From Parapedobacter luteus (GTDB lineage Bacteria; Bacteroidota; Bacteroidia; Sphingobacteriales; Sphingobacteriaceae): a DNA stretch of 64,000 bases. Numbering within the stretch: position 1 is the first letter of the stretch; every line of letters starts with the position of its first letter. The notes under the pieces were generated by a model, which was not told where the DNA came from, made no database searches, and saw only the letters and a list, made by a program, of their open reading frames with translations. The translations under genes and the position numbers were made by a program. Where the stretch lies: contig NZ_FUYS01000007.1 of assembly GCF_900168055.1 (NCBI RefSeq), positions 162,670-226,669 on the forward strand. The letters are read 5' to 3'. Positions 25,548-33,594 of this stretch are shown piece by piece.

Positions 25548-26765
25548 TTACAGTTTTTTTACAATCAATGCGGAGTTTGTCCCGCCAAATCCAAAAGAAT
25601 TTGACAAAAATACATTAAATTTTTGGTTTATGGTATTTTTTACCAAACTCAGGTCTTTGGCTGTTTCGTCTACTTCCTCCAGGTTGATGTTGGGTGCAAT
25701 AAAGCCATGCTGTGCCATGAGCAGTGAATAGACGACTTCACTTGTCCCCGCCATCCAGCATTCGTGGCCGGTCATGGATTTCGTGGAGCTGACATACGGG
25801 CCGGCGCCAAATAGCTGCGCCAGCGCCCGCGCTTCATTGGCATCGCCCATGGGCGTGGATGTGGCATGGGCGTTGATGTATTCGATGTCGGCAGGAGCGA
25901 GGCCCGCCTGGCGGAGTGCCATTTCCATGGCGCGTGTGGGGCCTTCCACATTCGGGGTGGAAATGTGTTCGCCGTTGGAAGAAAAACCATAACTCAGCAC
26001 TTCCGCCAAGATGGGAGCGCCACGCCGCACGGCCGACTCATATTCTTCCAGGATGATGGTAGCCGCGCCCCCGCCCGGCACCAAGCCGTTGCGGCCTTTG
26101 TCAAACGGGCGGGAAGCCTTTGTCGGTTCATCTTCCCGGTCGGAAAATACCCCCAGCCCGTCAAAGCTGGCCATCGCATATTTGTTGGTTTCCTGGGCGC
26201 CGCCGCAAATGATGCAGTCTTGCAATCCTTGTTTGATAAACAGGTAGGCCAGCCCGATGGCATGCGAACCGCTCGCACAGGCTGCGCTGATGGTCATGTT
26301 GATGCCCCGGATGCGGTAAATAGTGGCCAGGTTCATGGTCACCGATGAGTTCATCGACTTAAAGATGGCGCCTGACCCGACTAACGTGGTATCTTTCTTT
26401 TGGCGTACGATGTCGATAGACTCCATGACAGCCTGGGATACGCTGTCATTGCCATAGACCAACCCTACGATGTGTTCATCGAAAAAACCCTCGCCGACAC
26501 CGGCGTTTTGCAGGGCTTCCCGTGTCGCTACGAACGCGTATTCGCTTTCCTCGCCCATGCTGATACGTTGCCTGCGCGAAAGGATTTTGGTCAGGTCGGG
26601 CTTTTCCACCGAGCCCGTTAAGGCAGACCGGTAGCCGAAGTCCTTGCGCTCCGGCGAAAAGACAATGCCAGAACGTCCGTGGTATAGGGAGTCCTTCACT
26701 TCAGCCAGGTTCTTGCCCAGTGAAGAATAGATGCCCATTCCGGTGATGACGACGCGTCTTTGCAT
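25548..26765 (-). CDS. Beta-ketoacyl-ACP synthase (FabB/FabF-like)
   Basis: A 405-residue ketosynthase with Cys163 in TISAACASGSHAIG, His300 in NAHATSTPMGDANE and His334 in MTGHECWMAGTSE. ATG 26765 is preferred because a canonical MQRRVVITGMG start follows. It is adjacent to FabG and an ACP and therefore a likely main elongation enzyme for the aryl polyene chain. The upstream fabG stop lies 14 bases inside the longer frame, so the genes are tightly packed. Confidence 0.88.
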   Translation of the reverse strand: MQRRVVITGMGIYSSLGKNLAEVKDSLYHGRSGIVFSPERKDFGYRSALTGSVEKPDLTKILSRRQRISMGEESEYAFVATREALQNAGVGEGFFDEHIVGLVYGNDSVSQAVMESIDIVRQKKDTTLVGSGAIFKSMNSSVTMNLATIYRIRGINMTISAACASGSHAIGLAYLFIKQGLQDCIICGGAQETNKYAMASFDGLGVFSDREDEPTKASRPFDKGRNGLVPGGGAATIILEEYESAVRRGAPILAEVLSYGFSSNGEHISTPNVEGPTRAMEMALRQAGLAPADIEYINAHATSTPMGDANEARALAQLFGAGPYVSSTKSMTGHECWMAGTSEVVYSLLMAQHGFIAPNINLEEVDETAKDLSLVKNTINQKFNVFLSNSFGFGGTNSALIVKKL

Positions 26766-26778
26766 GGCTGTACGTATT

Positions 26779-27519
26779 TTAGGAATAGATCCCACCATTG
26801 ATATTGATCACCTCGCCCGTTATGTAAGCAGCCTTTTTCGAGGCCAGGAAACAAACGAGATCGGCCACTTCTTCGGCCTTTCCAAACCGGTTTAAAGGTA
26901 TTAATTTTTTAAGTTCCTTTTCATCCAGCTTGTTGGTCATATCTGTTTCGATGAAGCCGGGCGCCACGGCATTGACCGTCACATTGCGCTTGGCCACTTC
27001 CTGTGCAAGCGCTTTTGTGGCCCCGATAAGACCTGCTTTGGCAGCCGAATAATTGGTCTGCCCCGGCGTGCCTTTTACGCCCGATACCGAGACGATGTTG
27101 ATAATTCGGCCATAGCGATGCCGCAGCAGATCCTGCATCAACGGTTTCGTCACATGGTAAAAGCCATTCAGGCTGGTATGGATGACGTTGCTCCAATCGT
27201 CATGTTCCATCCACAGGAACAGGCCGTCGCGCGTGATACCGGCATTGTTGACGATGACCTCAATGAGGCTTTCGGGGTGCCGATCTTTCCAGTCGGCCAA
27301 CTGCGCGTGCGTTTCTGCCTGGTCGCTGACATCAAAGCGTAGCAATTCGGCTTCGCCCCCGCCAGCGATGATGATGTCTCTCGTTTCCTCCGCAGCCGCC
27401 AGGTTAGACTGGTAGTTGATCAGCACCGGATACTTCAATTCGCTGGCCAACGCGATGCAGATTGCCCGGCCGATGCCACGGGATCCTCCGGTTACCAGCG
27501 CATATGTTTTAACCGCCAT
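26779..27519 (-). CDS. 3-oxoacyl-ACP reductase (FabG-like SDR)
   Basis: A 246-residue classical short-chain dehydrogenase. The cofactor motif TGGSRGIG is at about 10-17, NNAG at 91-94, and the catalytic Ser/Tyr/Lys are in VSVSGVKG and Tyr157/Lys161 (NYSAAKAG). NADPH-dependent reduction of the 3-keto group precedes dehydration by the FabZ-like pair. The neighbouring ketosynthase, ACP and dehydratases make a dedicated polyene-forming set. Confidence 0.88.
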   Translation of the reverse strand: MAVKTYALVTGGSRGIGRAICIALASELKYPVLINYQSNLAAAEETRDIIIAGGGEAELLRFDVSDQAETHAQLADWKDRHPESLIEVIVNNAGITRDGLFLWMEHDDWSNVIHTSLNGFYHVTKPLMQDLLRHRYGRIINIVSVSGVKGTPGQTNYSAAKAGLIGATKALAQEVAKRNVTVNAVAPGFIETDMTNKLDEKELKKLIPLNRFGKAEEVADLVCFLASKKAAYITGEVININGGIYS

Positions 27520-27524
27520 TAATT

Positions 27525-28655
27525 TTAATTTGCTTTTTCGAAAGGTTCCGCATTGTCAAACCATTCATTGCCCAACACCTGTCCGTTGGTGTCGATAAAG
27601 CCCCATTTGCCTTTGTGTTTTACGCGGGCTAAGCCGTTGATGAATCCTTTCTCGTCGCCACTGGTTAAGAAGCCAATCAGCGCCACCGAAATGCCGTATT
27701 CGGCAGGGATGACCAGCTGACCGGAGGTGTTGATGAAGCCCCATTCTTTGCCCACTTTAACCGGGGCGAGGCCATCGGTGCTGAAAATCTCGGCATCGGG
27801 ATATTGGGGCTGGATCACCAAATCGCCCTGAGCATTGATATACCCCCACTTCTTGTCTACGTATACCGGCGCTAAGCCATTCCGGAACGCCCGCGCTTTA
27901 TCGAACTGCGGTTCGATAACCCATTCGCCTTGTTGGTTGATAAAGCCCAGCTTGCCGTTTTTACGCGCATAGGTCAGCGGTTCATCGCCAAGAAAAGCCC
28001 ATACCTTGTCGGCACCGAGCACAGGCATGAACGTCCCATCTTTGCCAATGAGGCCGAGGGTAGCGCCATCATGGGCGATGGCGATCCCGTTGTCCGAGAT
28101 GTCTATTTCATCATAGCGGGCCGCCACCACGGGGGAGCCCTTGGTGTCAATGACACCCCACTTATCGCCTAGCCGTACTTTGGCGAGCCCATGCTTAAAG
28201 GGCCTGATTTCCGTATACGTAGGTTTCAATACAACCTTGCCCTTATTGTCCATCAGGCCTACCAAATCGCCCGACCGGAGGAAAGCTACGCCCTCGCTGA
28301 AATCATAAAGCTTGTCAGAGGCAGGCATATCGACGACGGTGCCCGATTTGTCAATGTACTGCCATTGCTTGTCCTTCGATACGATGGCCAGACCACTGTT
28401 GAATGCTTTAGCATTGTCAAACTGCGGTTCGATGGCCATTTCTCCCCGGGCATTGATGTATCCCCATTTCCCGTTGACCGAGACAGCCGCAAGACCGTCG
28501 GAAAATGATTCCGCTTTGTCGTATTGAGGCGCAATGGCCAGTTGGCCGTTGGTATCGATGTACCCGATTTTTTTGTTCTTTTTGATCAGTGCCAGCTCTT
28601 GTGCGTGGCAGAGGCAGACGGCTAATGCCAGCAGGCAGGTGAATAGCGATTTCAT
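27525..28655 (-). CDS. WG-repeat protein, secreted
   Basis: A 376-residue protein with a signal peptide (residues 1-19, ending CLCHA). It contains about nine to ten repeats of the WG/KWG type, of the form KWGYINAQGDLVIQPQYPDA. Such repeats form beta structures on the cell surface or in the periplasm, but no enzymatic role is known. The location between tyrosine ammonia-lyase and fabG, on the same strand with short gaps, suggests co-transcription. A part in pigment handling is unproven. Confidence 0.8.
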   Translation of the reverse strand: MKSLFTCLLALAVCLCHAQELALIKKNKKIGYIDTNGQLAIAPQYDKAESFSDGLAAVSVNGKWGYINARGEMAIEPQFDNAKAFNSGLAIVSKDKQWQYIDKSGTVVDMPASDKLYDFSEGVAFLRSGDLVGLMDNKGKVVLKPTYTEIRPFKHGLAKVRLGDKWGVIDTKGSPVVAARYDEIDISDNGIAIAHDGATLGLIGKDGTFMPVLGADKVWAFLGDEPLTYARKNGKLGFINQQGEWVIEPQFDKARAFRNGLAPVYVDKKWGYINAQGDLVIQPQYPDAEIFSTDGLAPVKVGKEWGFINTSGQLVIPAEYGISVALIGFLTSGDEKGFINGLARVKHKGKWGFIDTNGQVLGNEWFDNAEPFEKAN

Positions 28656-28667
28656 GACATAAATGTT

Positions 28668-30200
28668 TTAGTGAATGGCATCATGTGCTTTGATGTAATC
28701 TTTTATCCTTGCTAAGTATGGCGACAAAGTGATATCCTCTTTAAAGGTAGGTACAATTGACCGGATTTCTACATAAACTTTCCCACTTTTTGTTGAAAGC
28801 TTGTCCCTGCATTCCAGCGCATCTACGGCTTGGACCAGTGTGACCAACTGGATGGCCAGTACCTCATACGCATTGTCAATCACCTTTTTGGTGAGCCATG
28901 CCGCATTGGTGCCCATACTGACGATATCTTGGTTGTCCTTGTTGTTGGGGATGCTGTGCGTGTATATCGGCGTGGCCAAGGTCTGGTTTTCCGCCGTTGT
29001 AGAGGTCGCCGTGAATTGTGCCCCCTGCATGCCGAAGTTGAGTCCCAGCTTACCGAGATTGACGAAAGAGGGCAGGATTTCATTCAGCGAGGCGTTGAGT
29101 AAGTAATTCAGCTGCCTTTCCATCAGCATCGTCAGCTTGGCAATGGCAATCCGCAGTTTGTCCATTTCGAAAGCAATGTAATCGCCGTGGAAATTGCCGC
29201 CGTGGAATACATTTTCCGATGCGATGTCAACGATGGGATTGTCGTTTGCCGAATTGACTTCCTCGATAAGCGTGGTGGTGCAATGTTGCAGTGCGTCCCA
29301 TATAGGGCCGAGAATTTGCGGTACGCAGCGTATGGAGTAATATTCCTGCAATTTATCTTTGAAAATCGATTCCTCTACGCGGCGATTATACAGGTGTTCG
29401 TGGCGTTTGCGGACGAGTTTGCTATCGGAGATGACGTCGCGCATGAGTGCGGCCACCTGCCGCTGGCCGGGATGTTTCTTGGTGCCGTTGAGCGTTTCCG
29501 AGAGGTGATCGTCATAAGCCCTGACCAGTTCGTTTATCCACGCCGAACACATGATCGACCAGTGCAGCAAACGTTTTGCGTAGATCGCATTGACGATGCC
29601 AATACCGGTCATTACCGAGGTGCCGTTGATCAGTGCAAGTCCTTCACGGATGTGGATTTGCATCGGTTCGAGCCCTTCGCTGGCCAGTGCTTGCGCAGCA
29701 GGTGTTTCGTTGCCGCGATAGTATACATTTCCCTCGCCAATCATATTCAGCGCGAGGTGGGCAAGCTGTACCAGATCGCCACTGGCGCCTACACCGCCGT
29801 GCTGATAGATGACGGGCAGGATATCACGGTTCAGCATTTCCTTCATCAATGCGACTGCGTTGAGGTGCACGCCCGAATAGCCTAATGACAAGGTGTGCAG
29901 GCGCGCCAACAGGACGGATTTTGCATAGCGCGGCTCCAGTATATCGCCCATGCCCGTAGCATGGCTCCGGATAAGGTTGTATTGCAATTGGATTTGGTCA
30001 GCCTCGGCTATGCGGTACTGGGCCATCGGACCAAATCCTGTATTGACGCCGTAAATAATCTTATCCTTGGCGAAGTTTTTAAGAAAATGGTGGCTTTCGT
30101 TTATCCTGTCCGATGTGCTTTGGGGCAAATTGATTTTCTGGTTTTCGAAGAGCACCGCATAAAAATCGGCCAATGCTATCGGGTTCGTCAGTTCTGTCAT
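28668..30200 (-). CDS. Tyrosine ammonia-lyase (HAL/PAL family)
   Basis: A 510-residue lyase with the MIO-forming Ala-Ser-Gly at 139-141 (GGVGASGDLVQLAHL). Tyr50 in IYGVNTGFG, NGTSVMTGIG and GGNFHGDYIAFEMDKL are conserved. Throughout, it resembles from memory the Flavobacterium johnsoniae tyrosine ammonia-lyase of the flexirubin pathway, including SLGYSGVH in the selectivity loop. It converts tyrosine to 4-coumarate, the aryl starter of the polyene. It is the first gene of the large minus-strand operon and has its own promoter. Confidence 0.88.
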   Translation of the reverse strand: MTELTNPIALADFYAVLFENQKINLPQSTSDRINESHHFLKNFAKDKIIYGVNTGFGPMAQYRIAEADQIQLQYNLIRSHATGMGDILEPRYAKSVLLARLHTLSLGYSGVHLNAVALMKEMLNRDILPVIYQHGGVGASGDLVQLAHLALNMIGEGNVYYRGNETPAAQALASEGLEPMQIHIREGLALINGTSVMTGIGIVNAIYAKRLLHWSIMCSAWINELVRAYDDHLSETLNGTKKHPGQRQVAALMRDVISDSKLVRKRHEHLYNRRVEESIFKDKLQEYYSIRCVPQILGPIWDALQHCTTTLIEEVNSANDNPIVDIASENVFHGGNFHGDYIAFEMDKLRIAIAKLTMLMERQLNYLLNASLNEILPSFVNLGKLGLNFGMQGAQFTATSTTAENQTLATPIYTHSIPNNKDNQDIVSMGTNAAWLTKKVIDNAYEVLAIQLVTLVQAVDALECRDKLSTKSGKVYVEIRSIVPTFKEDITLSPYLARIKDYIKAHDAIH

Positions 30201-30233
30201 TTAATTAGGAAATACATCACATTAAAGTGGTTG

Positions 30234-30264
30234 CAAACTTAGATAAATTGGTTTTGATATCCAA
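30234..30264 (-). promoter_or_regulatory. Promoter of the tyrosine ammonia-lyase operon
   Basis: On the minus strand TTGG (30264-30261), a 19-base spacer and TAAGTTTG (30241-30234) match the Bacteroidota consensus TTTG-N19-TAnnTTTG closely. The start codon at 30200 follows 33 bases after the minus-7 element. Confidence 0.7.
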
Positions 30265-30414
30265 CAGTCCCGAGCATAAGCAAGGCAACATCAGGGCGGC
30301 ACCCCGTCGACACCCCGGATGGAGACACTTTCTTGACTAAAACGGATATAAATTTTAACCAGACTGTAGAAGTTATTTAAGATATATCATACATTTTTCT
30401 ATAATCCATCGCGT

Positions 30415-30473
30415 TTTTATCGTATTAAATACGATGAAAATACGATGAGCTTACGATAAAAATACGATAAACT
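30415..30473. repeat. Four 11-bp direct repeats plus an inverted copy, possible operator
   Basis: TACGATGAAAA (30430), TACGATGAGCT (30441), TACGATAAAAA (30452) and TACGATAAACT (30463) follow one another without gaps. All share TACGAT and are one helical turn apart. Just upstream, TTTTTATCGTATT (30415-30427) is the reverse complement of the AATACGATAAAAA form. They lie between the two divergent promoters, as expected of a regulator-binding array. Confidence 0.7.
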
Positions 30474-30560
30474 GTAAAATGATATCGAATTCAGTTTAGG
30501 TATTGAGGAAAGTTAAAAGTGCGAACAGCCTCTAAGCAGGGTGGAGGCGGCTAATAAACC

Positions 30561-30592
30561 TTTGCTTTTATAGGCAACTTTGGCTAAGTTTG
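30561..30592 (+). promoter_or_regulatory. Promoter of the halogenase-like operon
   Basis: TTTG at 30561-30564, a 20-base spacer and TAAGTTTG at 30585-30592. The start codon chosen for the downstream gene (ATG 30614) lies 21 bases after the minus-7 element. Confidence 0.65.
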
Positions 30593-30613
30593 GCGCGTCC
30601 ATTCGCTATTTAC

Positions 30614-31837
30614 ATGATTTCAGAACACGTTGATGTTTTAGTTATTGGGGCAGGTCCTTCGGGGGCCGTGGCAGCTTCAATCTTGCACCAGAAGGGCATT
30701 AAAGTCAAAGTCGTCGAACGGGAGCATTTTCCGCGCTTTGTCATCGGCGAAAGCTTGATACCCCGCTGCATGGATCATTTCGATGAGGCTGGTTTTATCG
30801 AGGCCGTCGAAGCCAAGGGGTTTGAAAAGAAATTTGGCGCCCGTTTTTTACGCGGCGAGGATGTCTGTTGGTTTGATTTCAGCCAGAAATTTTCCGCTGG
30901 GTGGGATTGGACATGGCAACTGCCGCGTGCCGAATTTGACAAGACGCTTACCGATGTCCTGCAACAGCGCGGCGTTGACATCGCCTTTGGTACAACCGTC
31001 GAAAATGTGGTGTTTGATGGCACCGATTCGTTGACCACGGTGCATGATGAGCAGGGCAATCGGAAAGCGATCCATGCCCGGTACCTTATCGATGCCAGCG
31101 GCTACGGGCGCGTGTTGCCGCGCCTGCTGGACTTGGATAGCCCGTCCTCCTTTGCGCCCATGGCGGCCACGTTCGTGCATGTCAATGACGTCCGCCGGCC
31201 GGAAGGTATTGAAAGCACGCGTATCACCTTTGATGTGCTGGAGCAGCGGGTGTGGTTTTGGGTTATTCCCTTTTCCGATGGCCGGACATCGCTGGGGCTG
31301 GTATGCCCTAAGGAACATCTTGAGACCATCCGCCAATCCGATAATAGGGCGACCTTCCAGCACATCATCCAGCAATCTGACCATTACCGCCGGCGATTTG
31401 AGGGCTTGGACTTTCTTTTCGAACCTAAGCAGATCGTCTCGTACGCCAAGGCCGTAAAAAAATTATATGGCGATGGTTTTGCCCTTACCGGCAACAGCGC
31501 CGAGTTTCTGGATCCGGTCTTTTCCTCGGGAGTCTGTTTTGCCACCGAATCGGGGGCATTGGCGGCGAAGTTGGCCGCGCGCCAATTAGCCGGCGAAACG
31601 GTGGATTGGGAGCATGAGTATGAAGAACACATGCTGTGGGGCGTCAATGTATTCCGTTCGTATATACGAGATTGGTACTCGGGAGATTTGCAGAAATTTT
31701 TCTTCCACAAGGAGGTCAATGAAGACGTGCGCCGCAAAGTATGTTCGGTGTTGGCCGGCTATGTGTGGGATAAGGAAAACCCGTTTGTGAAGAAACACGA
31801 CCGAGCGGTCAAAGCCGTGACCCATTTGTTGCCGTAA
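30614..31837 (+). CDS. FAD-dependent halogenase/monooxygenase-like enzyme
   Basis: A 407-residue flavoprotein of the tryptophan-halogenase/geranylgeranyl-reductase group. The FAD-binding GAGPSG is at 12-17 and there is a second flavin motif near FALTGNSAEFLDPVFSSGV. Motifs such as FPRFVIGESLIP and VWFWVIPFSDGRTSLG resemble flavin-dependent halogenases, but the WxWxIP hallmark is only approximate. Flexirubins are often chlorinated or methylated on the aryl ring, so ring modification of the coumaroyl part is the likely role. ATG 30614 was chosen because it follows the promoter and directly precedes the FAD motif. Confidence 0.78.
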   Translation: MISEHVDVLVIGAGPSGAVAASILHQKGIKVKVVEREHFPRFVIGESLIPRCMDHFDEAGFIEAVEAKGFEKKFGARFLRGEDVCWFDFSQKFSAGWDWTWQLPRAEFDKTLTDVLQQRGVDIAFGTTVENVVFDGTDSLTTVHDEQGNRKAIHARYLIDASGYGRVLPRLLDLDSPSSFAPMAATFVHVNDVRRPEGIESTRITFDVLEQRVWFWVIPFSDGRTSLGLVCPKEHLETIRQSDNRATFQHIIQQSDHYRRRFEGLDFLFEPKQIVSYAKAVKKLYGDGFALTGNSAEFLDPVFSSGVCFATESGALAAKLAARQLAGETVDWEHEYEEHMLWGVNVFRSYIRDWYSGDLQKFFFHKEVNEDVRRKVCSVLAGYVWDKENPFVKKHDRAVKAVTHLLP

Positions 31838-31893
31838 GCGGTGAGCTGTATGCACTAAGCGTGCAGCCTAAGGCCCAAAAGAGAAGTATCCAG

Positions 31894-33594
31894 ATGGCAA
31901 AACCGATTCCATATCAACGATGTATTGTTATTGGATGTTGCTTGGCGTTGGCGGCGGCTTCATGCGCTGGCGTCAAGCAGTTGCCTGATGTTGCGGCGTA
32001 CCGCAGTGAAGTCGGGTGCCGCGAAGAATCTTCGCCGGATTTTTATGTGATGCCGCAGGGCAAGCTTCGCAGAAACGGCCAGGGCATATGGGAACTTTAT
32101 GTGTCGGGCAACGCCTTGGAGCGCGGGCTGACCAATGGCCTACTCACCAGGGAACTCCTCCACCAGCAGGAAACAGCATTTGTTTCGCAGGTGCAGGAAC
32201 TGGTGCCGTCGCGGTTTCGCCAACGCTTGCTGCGCGGTTTCCTTGGCTTCTTCAACCGGCAACTGGCCGACCATGTGCCCGAGGAGTACCAGGTGGAGAT
32301 TTACGGCCTTTCGCGCTCAGCATCGGATACGTTCAACTTCATCGCGCCGCCTTACCAGCGCTTGCTGTATTTCCACGGCGCCCATGATATCGGGCATGCC
32401 TTGCAAGATCTGGCGTTGGTAGGATGCACTTCGTTTGCTGCATGGGGGCAGCGTACCGCAGACGGAAAGTTGCTGATTGGCCGCAACTTTGATTTTTATG
32501 CGGGCGACGAGTTTGCCAAGGAAAAGATGGTCGCGTTTATCCGGCCCGACAGTGGGTTCAATCACGCCATGGTTACCTGGGCCGGTATGGTGGGGGCGGT
32601 TTCGGGGATGAACGAAAAAGGGCTTACGGTGACCATCAATGCCGGAAAATCGGATATGCCCCTGAAAGCTAAGACGCCCATTTCGTTGCTGACAAGGGAA
32701 ATCCTGCAGTACGCAGCCACCATTGACGAGGCCATCCGCATTGCCAGCAGGCGGCAGGTTTTCGTGTCCGAATCCATTCTTGTAGCGAGCGCTGCCGACG
32801 GGATGGCGGTACTCATTGAGGTATCGCCAAAGAAGTTTGGCGTATTTGAGCTGGAAAATGGCGAAGACCTGCTGGTCTGTGCCAACCATTTCCAAAGTGA
32901 GCCTTATCAATCGGATAAGAACAACCTACGGCAGTTGGCCGAAAGCCATTCGAAGTATCGTTTTGACCGCATGCGCGAGCTGGCCGCAACAGCACCGCCA
33001 CTTACACCATCCTCGGCAGCTGCGATACTGCGCAACCGCGAAGGAAAGGAGGGGATAGCCCTGGGCAACGGCAATGAAAAAGCCATTAACCAACTGCTTG
33101 CCCATCATGGTGTCATCTTCCAGCCGGCCGATCGCTTGATGTGGGTGTCGGCCAACCCCTATCAGCTGGGCGAGTTTGTGGCATACCAGTTGGACGATGT
33201 GTTCCGGCGGGCATCGTCGACAGCCAAGGACACCGCCTGGGCGACCAATCACCTGAACATTCCGGAAGACCCTTTTGTGCGTTCAGCCGAATTTCGGGAT
33301 TATCAGGCTTTCCGGGTGCAGGCTGGTGAATTGGAGGCCGCCGTCGCGGCCGGCGCATCGGTGCCTGACAAGGCGCTGGACGAGTTGTTACGGCTCAACC
33401 CAGAGTTCTGGAAGGCCAATTTCCTGGTCGGTGAGTATTATTTCGGGCGAAGGCAGTATGCCGAGGCACTGCGTTATTTTCGGCTGGCGGCCAGTAAGGA
33501 AGTGACCACCGCACCCGACAGGCGGTTGATTGAAAAGCGGATTAAAAAAAGTGAACGTGCGATAGGCATCAAGCAGCCTAAATTAAAACGATAG
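31894..33594 (+). CDS. C45-family acyltransferase/peptidase-like lipoprotein
   Basis: A 566-residue Ntn-hydrolase of the acyl-CoA:6-APA acyltransferase (C45) type. A lipoprotein-like signal (LALAAASC, Cys24) places it outside the inner membrane. The autoprocessing nucleophile is Cys178 in ALVGCTSFAAWG, followed by GRNFDFY and VTWAGMVGAVSGMNEKGL, typical of the family. A short TPR-like repeat ends the protein. Homologues recur in flexirubin clusters. It is a candidate for the step that links or releases the acyl part of the pigment. The stop codon abuts the next gene's ATG. Confidence 0.75.
   Translation: MAKPIPYQRCIVIGCCLALAAASCAGVKQLPDVAAYRSEVGCREESSPDFYVMPQGKLRRNGQGIWELYVSGNALERGLTNGLLTRELLHQQETAFVSQVQELVPSRFRQRLLRGFLGFFNRQLADHVPEEYQVEIYGLSRSASDTFNFIAPPYQRLLYFHGAHDIGHALQDLALVGCTSFAAWGQRTADGKLLIGRNFDFYAGDEFAKEKMVAFIRPDSGFNHAMVTWAGMVGAVSGMNEKGLTVTINAGKSDMPLKAKTPISLLTREILQYAATIDEAIRIASRRQVFVSESILVASAADGMAVLIEVSPKKFGVFELENGEDLLVCANHFQSEPYQSDKNNLRQLAESHSKYRFDRMRELAATAPPLTPSSAAAILRNREGKEGIALGNGNEKAINQLLAHHGVIFQPADRLMWVSANPYQLGEFVAYQLDDVFRRASSTAKDTAWATNHLNIPEDPFVRSAEFRDYQAFRVQAGELEAAVAAGASVPDKALDELLRLNPEFWKANFLVGEYYFGRRQYAEALRYFRLAASKEVTTAPDRRLIEKRIKKSERAIGIKQPKLKR

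Larger units (their letters stand above)
30201..30613. other. Divergent regulatory region of the pigment cluster
   Basis: About 410 bases between the lyase and halogenase-like genes with no coding capacity. It holds one promoter in each direction, four 11-bp direct repeats and an inverted copy, and a GCCTC/GAGGC inverted repeat near 30521-30548. The middle part is AT-rich. Confidence 0.7.

Noticed and set aside
30430..30473. CRISPR array or replication origin iterons
   Set aside because: The 11-bp units have no spacers, and no cas or rep/dnaA genes are near; position between promoters fits an operator better.
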